Origin: Candidatus Helarchaeota archaeon
GTDB lineage: Archaea; Asgardarchaeota; Lokiarchaeia; Helarchaeales; JABXJV01
Reading direction: 5' to 3'
Assembly (NCBI GenBank): GCA_013375355.1
Contig: JABXJV010000146.1
Span: forward strand, 1 to 20,367
DNA: 20,367 bases
The notes beneath the pieces are model-generated. The model was not told where the DNA came from. It did not search any database and saw nothing but the letters and a program-made list of their open reading frames with translations. The stretch's first letter is position 1. Each line of letters starts with the position of its first letter. This document shows, piece after piece, positions 7,030-14,995 of this stretch. The translations under genes were made by a program, and so were the position numbers.

Positions 7030-8364
7030 TTGGTTGAATTTTGGAATCCCCGGATTGAAACACTACCTAAAAAAGAACTTATTGAAATTCAAGAAAAGCT
7101 ATTAAGAGTACAAATAAATAGAATTTATCATCGATCTCCTTATTATCATAAAATAATGGAAGAAGCTTCACTTAAACCGGCAGATATTCGTAATTTTGAT
7201 GATTTAATGAAATTTCCAATTAATAATAAAGATCAAATTAGAGAAAATAGGAATAAGACCGGCGATCCTTGGGGGCAGACACTTTGCGTAGAAGAAATTT
7301 TTTCAATAGAGAATCGAATTTCAACTGGAACTTCGGGAGATAGCACTTACATTGGATTTACAAATACAGATATTAAAAACATCACTGAAATGTTTTGTAG
7401 ACACCTTTGGGGAATTGGAGTTCGTCCAGGAATGACAACAGCGCTTATGACTATTCCATGGCATGCATATTTAGTAGGATTAAATCGAGCCTTTGATCAA
7501 TTGGGTTTAAAACGATGGGGTACGGGTTTTCCCTCTCCGCTAGATGTAGGTAGAATGATTGACGCCATAGATTTTTTTAGAAGAGATGAAACGTCGTATT
7601 CATATAGCGCAGTTGATGCAAGTTTAGCGGTAGAACAAATCCTAAAAGATAGAGGAATTAATCCAAAAGATTACATGTCTGAAAGAATTACTACACATAC
7701 AGGAGATATTATGACTCCAAAACTTAGAAAACACTTTTTAGATGAGCTAGGAGGGGCGCACTATAGCCATGGTGGGTTAGGAGATTTATGGTGGGTTTTA
7801 AACGAATGTCAAGCTATGAATGGCCTCCATTGGTGGGAAGATATGATTTATACCGAGGTTTTGGATGCAAATACAGGAGAACGGATTGCCCCTGGTGAAT
7901 TGGGGGAGTTGACTTTAACAGGTTTAATCCATGAAGCTATGCCCTTGGTTAGGTTTGCTACAGATGATATTGGTAAGATTGAGATTGAAAAATGCGATTG
8001 TGGGAGAACTCATGGTCGAGCTTGGCAAATTACAAGGAGAAAATATCTAATGACTGTAAAGGGAGCAAAACAAAAACATATCACCCCATTTGACATCGAA
8101 GAATATTTTAAAACTATGCCTGAAATGTATACAAGTCAATTCTCATTTGTTAAAGATAAGAAAGGCGAACTTGATCAGCTCTGGATTAAAACGACATATG
8201 ATGCAACCTCAACTAAAGATCCCGAAGAACTAAGGCAGAAGCTTGAACAAGGTATAGAAAAAGAATTTGGAGTAAAAGCAAAAATTGAATTCGTTACCTT
8301 AGGTGAATTACCAATAATATTTCACAAAATTGACCGTGTTATCGATATGACAAAGGAAAAATGA
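7030..8364 (+). CDS. Phenylacetate-CoA ligase-like adenylate-forming enzyme
   Basis: A full-length (about 444-residue) member of the PaaK family, which joins carboxylic acids to CoA through an acyl-adenylate. It has SPYYHKIM and DDLMKFPI at the N-terminus, an ATP loop STGTSGDST (98-106), and the YSHGGLGD ... ECQ region where the family has its tyrosine and acidic substrate motif. It then has GELGELTLTGL, AMPLVRFATDDIG, CDCGRT (322-327), the hinge region RRKYLMTVKG and a final HKIDRVIDM with the lid lysine at about 433. The ATP loop is slightly unusual (SGDST rather than TGKPT). GGTGAT (7020-7025) lies four bases before TTG 7030; ATG 7024 or GTG 7021 are possible starts but touch that site. 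The acid substrate is unknown. Confidence 0.8.
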   Translation: MVEFWNPRIETLPKKELIEIQEKLLRVQINRIYHRSPYYHKIMEEASLKPADIRNFDDLMKFPINNKDQIRENRNKTGDPWGQTLCVEEIFSIENRISTGTSGDSTYIGFTNTDIKNITEMFCRHLWGIGVRPGMTTALMTIPWHAYLVGLNRAFDQLGLKRWGTGFPSPLDVGRMIDAIDFFRRDETSYSYSAVDASLAVEQILKDRGINPKDYMSERITTHTGDIMTPKLRKHFLDELGGAHYSHGGLGDLWWVLNECQAMNGLHWWEDMIYTEVLDANTGERIAPGELGELTLTGLIHEAMPLVRFATDDIGKIEIEKCDCGRTHGRAWQITRRKYLMTVKGAKQKHITPFDIEEYFKTMPEMYTSQFSFVKDKKGELDQLWIKTTYDATSTKDPEELRQKLEQGIEKEFGVKAKIEFVTLGELPIIFHKIDRVIDMTKEK

Positions 8365-8377
8365 ATAAAAAATTTAA

Positions 8378-8415
8378 TTTTTTTACTTTTTTAAGCGGAT
8401 TTTATTATTTTTTTT
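8378..8415 (+). terminator. T-rich termination region after the ligase-like pair
   Basis: Runs of seven, six and eight T follow the stop at 8364. The remainder of the spacer up to 8603 shows no RNA gene or reading frame that I can support. Confidence 0.45.
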
Positions 8416-8603
8416 GATATTAATCTAGCTAAATGTTCAATTTCTTGTTAAAAATAGATAAATCTCTTAAGTATAGTTCAAAGTTATAGGACTTAATTTT
8501 GTCAACAATTTTAAATGTTAAAACCAAATAATATGGTAAGTGTTATTTGAATATATTATATTTAAAATTTAATTAGAATAAAATATGTTTTAATCAAGAT
8601 AAA

Positions 8604-8609
8604 TGAGGT
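8604..8609 (+). promoter_or_regulatory. Shine-Dalgarno site that sets the start of the coiled-coil gene
   Basis: TGAGGT lies eight bases before ATG 8618. It overlaps the earlier in-frame ATG at 8603, which has no site of its own. This favours 8618. Confidence 0.65.
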
Positions 8610-8617
8610 ATTCAAGC

Positions 8618-9577
8618 ATGGCAATTGAATGGGCAAAAGTTGAAGAAAAACCAGATAAGTCTGTGAAAGTTGTAGGTCGATATTTATTAGATACAAGAAA
8701 AAGAATAGAAACTTTAGAAGCAGAACTTGAAAAAACGAAAGGTGAGAAAGAACAAACTGAAGCCAAGTTAAGTTCTGCCGAGTTACGAATCGAAACCTTA
8801 AATGCAGAATTAGAAGATAAAATCAATAAAAATAAGGAACTTGAAGAAGACCTTGGTTCGAATAAAAATCTTCTAAGCAACGTAAGAGACGAGTTAGAGG
8901 AAGTTAAAGGTAAATTAGCCACTACTGAAGAAAATTTAAAAGCAAAAGAAAGTGAAGTCACCTCTTTAGAAGCAGATGGCGAAAATCTTTCCAATGCAAT
9001 TAGCGAAAAAGATCAAGAAGTCTCTGATTTAACCACGAAATTAGAAGAAGCAAATGCTAAATCAGCTGAATTGGAAACTAAGATAAGTGATCTTGAAGAA
9101 AAAGCAAAAAAACTTGAAGTGGCTGAAACTAGAGTTACGGAATTAGAAAAAATTGCTGGTGAATCTGAAAGTCTTTCTAGCGCCGTTGAAGAAAAAGATA
9201 GTAAGATTTCTGAACTGGAATCAAAACTCGCTTCATTGGAAAATATGACTGAGCAATTGAGTGAACGAGATAACACAATTTCCGAATTAAATGCAAAATT
9301 AGAAGAAGCCGAAAACAGAATTAATGAACTTGGACAAGAATTAGAAAAATTAAAACCACCGGAAGAAGAAATTGTAGCAGCAACTCCTTCTACAGGTAAA
9401 ACAGTAACAACAACGATACCTTGGGGTGCGTCTGGAATTTATGCATGTCCAAGATGTTCGTCAAAACGACTTAAACAAGAAAAAGATCGAACAAAAATCC
9501 TCTACATGGCTGCTGGTGCTCCTGTCTACGCAACAAAGTTCAAGTGTATGAATTGTGGCAATGAATGGAAGAAATAA
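8618..9577 (+). CDS. Long coiled-coil protein with C-terminal TFIIS-like zinc ribbon
   Basis: The 319-residue product begins MAIEWAKVEEKPDKS. From about residue 25 to 250 it is an almost unbroken coiled coil rich in Glu, Lys and Leu, with repeated blocks such as ISELESKLASLE and ISELNAKLEEAE, and few prolines. A short Thr/Pro linker follows (about 252-268). The chain ends in a zinc ribbon with Cys277, Cys280, Cys310 and Cys313 (CPRC ... CMNCGNEWKK), like the ribbons of TFIIS and archaeal RNA polymerase small subunits. No membrane segment or P-loop is present, so it is not an SMC or Rad50 ATPase. It is probably a cytoplasmic scaffold; its partner is unknown. Coiled-coil proteins with a terminal zinc ribbon are reminiscent of Asgard genomes, but the specific role is not known. 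Confidence 0.7.
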   Translation: MAIEWAKVEEKPDKSVKVVGRYLLDTRKRIETLEAELEKTKGEKEQTEAKLSSAELRIETLNAELEDKINKNKELEEDLGSNKNLLSNVRDELEEVKGKLATTEENLKAKESEVTSLEADGENLSNAISEKDQEVSDLTTKLEEANAKSAELETKISDLEEKAKKLEVAETRVTELEKIAGESESLSSAVEEKDSKISELESKLASLENMTEQLSERDNTISELNAKLEEAENRINELGQELEKLKPPEEEIVAATPSTGKTVTTTIPWGASGIYACPRCSSKRLKQEKDRTKILYMAAGAPVYATKFKCMNCGNEWKK

Positions 9578-9593
9578 ACGGAAAATTATCCCC

Positions 9594-9601
9594 TTTTTTT
9601 T
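9594..9601 (+). terminator. T8 tract between convergent genes
   Basis: Eight T in a row preceded by four C, 17 bases after the stop of the coiled-coil gene and before the convergent oxidoreductase gene ends at 9630. Confidence 0.45.
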
Positions 9602-9629
9602 ATATTTAATACCTTTAAAGAATTAAATT

Positions 9630-11057
9630 TTATTTTGCTGGAATAGTTTTTTCAAGTAATATATCAACTAGTTCCAATGCACTATTTGCAGCCAATTCGG
9701 CACCAATTCCGTGACCACCTGCCTCTGCACCTACGATATATAAGCCTTTTATGGGTGTAACTTGAGATGGTCTTCGTTCATATATTTGATCTACAGTTTG
9801 ACCAACGCCTATAATATTTCCATATTCACCAGCATAAGTCTCGACTAAAGTAGGAGTATCTGTTTTATACCATTCAATGTGATCTTCTAATGCTGGTAAG
9901 ACGGTTTTTAAAGACTCTAGACATTTTTCCCCTATTTTTTTGTATTTCTCCACTGTTTCTCCTGGTAAGCACCCGGTCCCGAAGAAAATTGATTGTTTTC
10001 CAGGAGGCGCTAAGTTAGGATCATAATTGGTTGGAGAAGTTATCATCCCACCCACTTTATCAGGTATTTCACCAGCAAATATACCTGAAGTTCTATCAAT
10101 TTCACTGTATTCATACGGTAAATAAAGTATCAATTTCTGGTCGGTCACCTTTTCATCTAATGCAACCTTAATACTTAAGCAATATTGAGCATAAGTTAAA
10201 TTCTTTACTCGCTCAACATATTCCGATGGAAATTTTCTCTCTCCTACCAAATTTGAAACTGTATTTTGAATATCAGCATTACTAATGATTATATCTGATT
10301 CATATGAAGTTCCATCTTCTAATTCTATTCCCGTTGCTCTATCATCTTCTACATGAATTTTTTTGATTTTTGCATCTAGTTGAACTTCTCCACCATATTT
10401 TTTAATTCCATCAACATAAGCTTGAGGGATAGCAATACAACCACCAATTGGGTAGGCAGAAGAGCGTGATGAGGCTACTTGGCGAAAACATCTAATGAAT
10501 TCTCCCGCTGAAGCCTTTTCAGGCAAGACACAAAAATATTGTCCTACAATTCCGCTAAGTAATGTATGAATAATCTTATTTGTAGAATATTGATTTAAAA
10601 ATTCATTAAACGGTGTGTAGTACAGTTCTCTAATTTGCTTTTTTCGTATTGAAAGACAATCTGCAAAGAATTTCATAGCCTTATCAAATTCTCCGGGTGC
10701 ATATTTTTCAGCAATCTGACTCATAGCCTTTCTGGAATAAATTAACTCTTCACCACAATAATTCATAAGAGGTCGTGGATCCTTAGAAAGGACCCATTTA
10801 ATAGCATCTGGCATTTCAATGCGTTTCAACACATCTCCTAGATAGCCATTTGGCCCCACTCCAAATAAATGAACACCCAAATCCAGTTTAAATCCTTTAT
10901 AATTGTAAGTTGTGCATCGCCCACCTATGATTTTATTTTTATCAAAAAGTTTCACTTTATAACCATTATAGGCAAGTAGTGCTCCTATTGCACAACCTCC
11001 TACGCCACCACCAACTATTAGAGCATCAAATTTTTCTGCCAAAATAATCAACTTCAC
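9630..11057 (-). CDS. Phytoene desaturase-like FAD-dependent oxidoreductase
   Basis: A 475-residue flavoprotein of the amine oxidase/CrtI-like superfamily. The dinucleotide-binding motif GGGVGG sits at residues 16-21 and is followed by an acidic residue at the end of the second strand (LFDK, D39) and GGRC (45-48). The C-terminal FAD segment is GLYIVGAEAGGHGIGAELAANSA. The middle contains SAYPIGGCIAIPQAYVDGI and DIIISNADI, as in carotenoid desaturases, isomerases and retinol-saturase-like proteins. In archaea relatives of this group also act on isoprenoid lipids, so carotenoid or isoprenoid desaturation or saturation is the best guess. There are no neighbouring carotenoid genes. GTG 11057 is used; TTG 11051 and TTG 11042 are alternatives. 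It is divergent from the acyl-CoA synthetase gene, with a 72-base spacer. Confidence 0.8.
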   Translation of the reverse strand: MKLIILAEKFDALIVGGGVGGCAIGALLAYNGYKVKLFDKNKIIGGRCTTYNYKGFKLDLGVHLFGVGPNGYLGDVLKRIEMPDAIKWVLSKDPRPLMNYCGEELIYSRKAMSQIAEKYAPGEFDKAMKFFADCLSIRKKQIRELYYTPFNEFLNQYSTNKIIHTLLSGIVGQYFCVLPEKASAGEFIRCFRQVASSRSSAYPIGGCIAIPQAYVDGIKKYGGEVQLDAKIKKIHVEDDRATGIELEDGTSYESDIIISNADIQNTVSNLVGERKFPSEYVERVKNLTYAQYCLSIKVALDEKVTDQKLILYLPYEYSEIDRTSGIFAGEIPDKVGGMITSPTNYDPNLAPPGKQSIFFGTGCLPGETVEKYKKIGEKCLESLKTVLPALEDHIEWYKTDTPTLVETYAGEYGNIIGVGQTVDQIYERRPSQVTPIKGLYIVGAEAGGHGIGAELAANSALELVDILLEKTIPAK

Positions 11058-11129
11058 TTTTTTAAAAAAATAACTTCAGTTCTGATTTAATTTTTAAATA
11101 AATTTAAATTTTTTTTTATAATTGTTAGC

Positions 11130-12569
11130 TTGATAAAATTGACTAGTGATTTAAGTTATTTTTTCAATCCTAAATCTTGTGCGATTATTGGAGCCACAGA
11201 TTCTCCGAAATTTGGATATTTTCAGACTAATTATTTAATAGGATCTGGTAAATTTAAAATATATCCAGTTCACATTAAAAAAGAAACGATTCTCGGGCAA
11301 AAAGCGTATAAAAATATTAAAGATATTCCTGATGATGTGGAACTTTCTTTAGTATTAGTGCCTATGAGAAATGTGCTTCAAGTTGTTTCAGAATGTATTG
11401 AAAAAGGAGTAAAGGGAATAATAATAGAGTCTGCTGGTTTTACAGAAACCGGACGTGAAGAGGAAACAAAACTTCAAAATAAAATTTCAAAAATTGCTAA
11501 AGACACCGGAGTTCGAATTATAGGTCCTAATTGTGTAGGAGTTTCAGATGTATATACAAAATTCAGTACTTCTGGTTCAGATTTATCTAATGTTAAAACA
11601 GGAAATATTTCTATTATTGCTCAAAGCGGTGTATTAGGAAATATTGTAATAGATTGGGCAAGGGGGAATGGTTTTGGGTTCAATAAAGTCATCACCTTAG
11701 GAAACAAGGCGGACGTCGATGAAATAGATGTTATAGAATATCTGATGACGGATGAGAAAACAAAAGCAATAGCTGTTTATTTAGAGGGAGTAAAAATAGG
11801 GAATGAAACTAGATTTAGGAATGTATTAAGTAAAGTAACTAAAAAGAAACCTATTATTATTGTAAAAAATGGTAGATCCGAAATCGGGTCCAAAGCAGCA
11901 TTTAGTCACACAGGTAGCATCGCAGGAAGTGACTTTGTTTATGATTCTTTGTTTAAACAAATTGGGGTAATACGTGCTAATAATTTTTATCAATTATTTG
12001 ATTTTGCAAGAGTATTTGCCTCCCAACCAATGCCAAAAGGTGATAGAATAGCTATTATTACTTCTAGCGGCAGTTTAGGTATTCTTACATGTGATGAAAT
12101 ATCAAAATTAGGTTTGAAATTAGCTAGATTTTCTGATGAAACCATTGAAAAATTAGAAAAAAAAGCATATCCTAAATTTAATTGGGTTTCATCATTAAAG
12201 AATCCAGTAGATATTGGACCTGCTGGACCTGAATTAATGACATATAGTATAAAAAACGTATTAAATGACGAAAATGTAGACGCTTTAATAATGATTATAG
12301 TTATTCCAGAGCAAGTTTTAGATGTTACTGATGATACTGATCAATCAATATCAAAAGAAATGTTTAAAATGTATACTAAGGTGATTGCCAAAAATGGAAT
12401 AGGCAAAACGAAGATAATTTGCACCTTTTCGAGTCCACTTTTATCTAGTATAATACGTAGCGCAGGAGAAGCTTATAATATCCCCGTAATTTCATCGATG
12501 CAACAAGCTGTTAAGTGTATTAAAGCGATGCTAGAATATCGAAAATATCTAGAAAAAGAGGTTAATTGA
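11130..12569 (+). CDS. ADP-forming acyl-CoA synthetase alpha subunit
   Basis: A 479-residue protein with the domain order of the alpha chain of archaeal ADP-forming acetyl/acyl-CoA synthetase (ACD). A CoA-binding Rossmann domain comes first (KSCAIIGATDSPKFGY, then IIIESAGFTETG and IIGPNCVG). Two succinyl-CoA-synthetase-like domains follow. The phosphorylated histidine is H260 in AAFSHTGSIAGSD, and the glutamate that stabilises it is E219 in YLEG. These correspond to His257 and Glu218 of the well-studied ACD1. ACD makes ATP from ADP and an acyl-CoA. The ATP-grasp beta subunit is not next to this gene and must be encoded elsewhere. TTG 11130 is used, without a clear Shine-Dalgarno; TTG 11139 is an alternative. 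The phosphodiesterase gene follows after 15 bases, so they are probably one operon. Confidence 0.85.
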   Translation: MIKLTSDLSYFFNPKSCAIIGATDSPKFGYFQTNYLIGSGKFKIYPVHIKKETILGQKAYKNIKDIPDDVELSLVLVPMRNVLQVVSECIEKGVKGIIIESAGFTETGREEETKLQNKISKIAKDTGVRIIGPNCVGVSDVYTKFSTSGSDLSNVKTGNISIIAQSGVLGNIVIDWARGNGFGFNKVITLGNKADVDEIDVIEYLMTDEKTKAIAVYLEGVKIGNETRFRNVLSKVTKKKPIIIVKNGRSEIGSKAAFSHTGSIAGSDFVYDSLFKQIGVIRANNFYQLFDFARVFASQPMPKGDRIAIITSSGSLGILTCDEISKLGLKLARFSDETIEKLEKKAYPKFNWVSSLKNPVDIGPAGPELMTYSIKNVLNDENVDALIMIIVIPEQVLDVTDDTDQSISKEMFKMYTKVIAKNGIGKTKIICTFSSPLLSSIIRSAGEAYNIPVISSMQQAVKCIKAMLEYRKYLEKEVN

Positions 12570-12571
12570 AT

Positions 12572-12578
12572 AGGAGGG
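12572..12578 (+). promoter_or_regulatory. Strong Shine-Dalgarno site in front of an ATT start
   Basis: AGGAGGG, the strongest ribosome-binding site in the window, lies six bases before ATT 12585. No ATG, GTG or TTG in the right frame occurs before 12669. Confidence 0.75.
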
Positions 12579-12584
12579 TTATAA

Positions 12585-13970
12585 ATTCAAAAATTTAATC
12601 ATGCAATTTTATTTATTATTGATGATGTCAGAGCAGACCAATTTTTTGACTTAGTTGAAAAGGGATACTTGAAAAATATCTCTGAATATTTAACCGATGG
12701 ACTTTATTGTAAGAATTGTATAACAACTTTCCCTACAATTACAGTACCAGCCCATACTACTATTTTAACAGGACAATATCCAGATGGATATGATGTGCCC
12801 TTACTCAAGTGGGTAGATCGAAATTATGCTAAATTAACAGAAATCGATTATACAAAAGGTATTATTGGCTTAGAAATTAATGACCATATGAATAGGAGCG
12901 TTAAAACTATATATGAACTAGTAAATGGAAACACTTTTTCCGCATTTGAATTCCTCTTTCGTGGAGCAACTAGAGATTTCGGGTTTAATCGTCAAGAATT
13001 TTTTACATCTTTGGATAAACCAGTAATTAATAGCTTCTTAAATCCTAGTGATTATTTTGAAGAAAATGAGGCTCCAAAATTTTGTGCGTGTTGGTATTTC
13101 GATAGTGATGTTATTCTACATGAATATGGTTCTGAATCTGATACTTATCTTAAAAGCTTAAGAAAGATAGACAGATATATAGGTCGTATAATTAAAAAAT
13201 TAAAAGAAAATAATTATTTTGATGATACTTTATTTATTATTACTTCAGATCATGGAAATTATACTGCTAATGTGCAAAGAGATCTATCTAGTTCTCTTGA
13301 AAAATTTGGATTAATTCGGAACAAGGATTATTGGGGTGAGTTTGGAGGGGTTGGATTTTTCAATTTTAAAGAAGAAAATGATTGGCGGCAAAGAGCATCT
13401 TACGATAAAATGACCAAATATGGACCTAATAAAGTGAATATCTTTGAAACTATTCTGAACCTTGATGGCGTTCAGCAAATATATTATCGAGATGGAGATT
13501 GTCGGAAAGATAAAGGGATTATTCAATTAAAAAGTCATGATGGAGAAGGTATTATAGAGTATGATAACGGAAAGACAAAATATTCATATGAAAAAAATGA
13601 TCTATTCGGTTATGAAAAAGATCCCAAAGCAAGTAAGCTCCTGGATGGAAAATTTCATTCAATTGATGAATGGTTGGAGCATACATATCATATTGATAAT
13701 CCCATAATAGTCGATCAGCTTCCACGTTTTCTTAATATTGACAAACGTTCAGTTGATATAGTTGCAGTTACTGATGCAAAAACGGTTTACCACCATTTGT
13801 TTTCTCATGATGTATGTCACAGAAACACTATGAATGTGCCTTTAATAATGTCTGGAAAAGGTTTGGAGAAGAAGGAGATACCATTCGCAAAAACTTCTGA
13901 CATTACACCGACAATCTTAAAATTTTTGGGAGAAAAAATTGATTCAATGGTTGGAAAACCATTGATATAA
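12585..13970 (+). CDS. Alkaline-phosphatase-superfamily phosphodiesterase/nucleotide pyrophosphatase, probable ATT start
   Basis: From ATT 12585 the frame is open for 461 residues. It begins IQKFNHAILFIIDDVRADQF, which carries the first metal-binding aspartate (D13) of this superfamily. The catalytic threonine lies in FPTITVPAHTTILTG (T53). Other metal ligands fit D173 or D175 and H179 (YFDSDVILHEYG), D222 and H223 (SDHG) and a late histidine near 408 (FSHDVCHRN). The ending SDITPTILKFLG is also typical. Such enzymes cleave phosphodiesters, nucleotides or phospho-head groups with two zinc or manganese ions. There is no signal peptide, so it is probably cytoplasmic. An in-frame TAA lies directly before the ATT. 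Starting at TTG 12669 would remove the first beta strand and D13. The substrate is unknown. It follows the acyl-CoA synthetase gene by 15 bases. Confidence 0.8.
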   Translation: MQKFNHAILFIIDDVRADQFFDLVEKGYLKNISEYLTDGLYCKNCITTFPTITVPAHTTILTGQYPDGYDVPLLKWVDRNYAKLTEIDYTKGIIGLEINDHMNRSVKTIYELVNGNTFSAFEFLFRGATRDFGFNRQEFFTSLDKPVINSFLNPSDYFEENEAPKFCACWYFDSDVILHEYGSESDTYLKSLRKIDRYIGRIIKKLKENNYFDDTLFIITSDHGNYTANVQRDLSSSLEKFGLIRNKDYWGEFGGVGFFNFKEENDWRQRASYDKMTKYGPNKVNIFETILNLDGVQQIYYRDGDCRKDKGIIQLKSHDGEGIIEYDNGKTKYSYEKNDLFGYEKDPKASKLLDGKFHSIDEWLEHTYHIDNPIIVDQLPRFLNIDKRSVDIVAVTDAKTVYHHLFSHDVCHRNTMNVPLIMSGKGLEKKEIPFAKTSDITPTILKFLGEKIDSMVGKPLI

Positions 13971-13979
13971 AATAAAATG

Positions 13980-13986
13980 TTTTTTT
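13980..13986 (+). terminator. T7 tract after the phosphodiesterase gene
   Basis: Seven T, nine bases after the stop, in a 43-base spacer between convergent genes. Confidence 0.4.
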
Positions 13987-14013
13987 ATAAAAGTAAATTA
14001 AATAAAATAGATG

Positions 14014-14850
14014 TTAGTCAAATTTCCGGGAATACCCAGCGGCTTGAATTAAAAATCCGGTTGTAAGGGATATAGGGGCAAGTATGGCAGGAACAATTGC
14101 TCCAGATTCAGAGCTCAATATATTATACACATAAAATATTACACCATTAAGCTCAAATAGCTCATACAAAATTGCCATTGTTCCATAGGGATCAGTGGAA
14201 AAATCTCCAAGATGAAAAGTTGTAAAAGCACCAAGATTAAACATTTTCCTCATAGTTGTTGAGTTTAATACTATACCTAAAACAAAAATCAACCAGCCAA
14301 TTACTATGGCAAAGGCATTTTTTCGTAAACCAGGATTTTCTACACCAACATAGATATAAATTAATATAATTACAATTGGAGTTCCCATTGGTAGGAGATA
14401 TAAAGTATGGGCCAAATCATATGGAACAAGGACTAATATGGGGGTAAATATTAAGGTTATCGCAGATATTACATAGTGAAATTTTGTATATACTTGAGAT
14501 TCGACTCCAATCATGAGTATACTTATTCCTAAGAACGCTACTGACATATGAAATTGCCAGAATAAACGAATTGTAGGGTCTATACGCTCCGTTGAAACAA
14601 GGTTAAAGACAAATACTATTCGATCTGGAGGTAAAAAGAACATAAAATAGAGACGAATACAATATGTAATACCTATAATTAAATAAAAAAATGCAATACA
14701 ATACCCATAAAGATCTCTTCGTTCCATTTCAATAGAAGTTTTACGTGCTTTTTTAATAAAATAGATTGAAAAAATTATCAAACTAATAATGTATGCGAAA
14801 AACAATAATACTCCAGAATTCCAGATAAAATTATCAAGAAGGACAACCAA
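14014..14850 (-). CDS. Multi-pass (about seven-helix) membrane protein
   Basis: A 278-residue integral membrane protein with hydrophobic segments near residues 12-32, 49-72, 97-116, 125-145, 150-170, 178-198 and 235-270. The last stretch could hold two helices. A basic loop KKARKTSIEMERRD follows the first helix, which suggests that side is cytoplasmic. Later loops contain DPTIRLFWQFHMS and GDFSTDPYG. No enzyme motif, kinase domain or transporter signature is seen, so a sensor or receptor-like role is only a possibility. TTG 14850 is chosen because AGAGGA (14857-14862 on this strand) lies six bases before it. That arrangement matches the divergent GTPase gene at 14996. The family is not recognised. 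Confidence 0.7.
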   Translation of the reverse strand: MVVLLDNFIWNSGVLLFFAYIISLIIFSIYFIKKARKTSIEMERRDLYGYCIAFFYLIIGITYCIRLYFMFFLPPDRIVFVFNLVSTERIDPTIRLFWQFHMSVAFLGISILMIGVESQVYTKFHYVISAITLIFTPILVLVPYDLAHTLYLLPMGTPIVIILIYIYVGVENPGLRKNAFAIVIGWLIFVLGIVLNSTTMRKMFNLGAFTTFHLGDFSTDPYGTMAILYELFELNGVIFYVYNILSSESGAIVPAILAPISLTTGFLIQAAGYSRKFD

Positions 14851-14995
14851 ATTAATTCCTCTATAATGATTTTTTGAGATTTTAAATATAATTTTATACT
14901 ATTTTATAAATTAATTTTCTATTCTATCATATCATAAACTTTATCATAATTTATTGCGATTTGTTTAAGTATTCTAAAATCATAGAGGAAAAAAT
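14851..14995. promoter_or_regulatory. Divergent promoter region between the membrane protein and a GTPase gene
   Basis: This 145-base spacer must drive both genes. Each start is TTG preceded by AGAGGA and a six-base spacer (14857-14862 minus; 14984-14989 plus). The centre is A/T-rich with several TATA-like words, so the exact boxes cannot be chosen by eye. Confidence 0.5.

Noticed and set aside
8416..8600. Possible RNA gene in the A/T-rich spacer before the coiled-coil gene
   Set aside because: No cloverleaf, box C/D pair or GC-rich stem was found; base composition is like other spacers.
8590..9276. Two Ser/Leu-rich minus-strand frames opposite the coiled-coil gene
   Set aside because: Glu/Lys-rich coiled coils give long Ser/Phe/Leu-rich frames on the opposite strand; no ribosome site or motif supports them.
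12669..12671. TTG as the start of the phosphodiesterase
   Set aside because: It has no Shine-Dalgarno site and would remove the first strand with the metal-binding Asp, while ATT 12585 has a strong site and an intact N-terminus.
14014..14850. Microbial rhodopsin for the seven-helix protein
   Set aside because: The last long helix lacks the lysine in a hydrophobic setting that binds retinal (FYVYNIL and ILAPISLTTGFLI instead), and no proton-pump acidic motif is seen.
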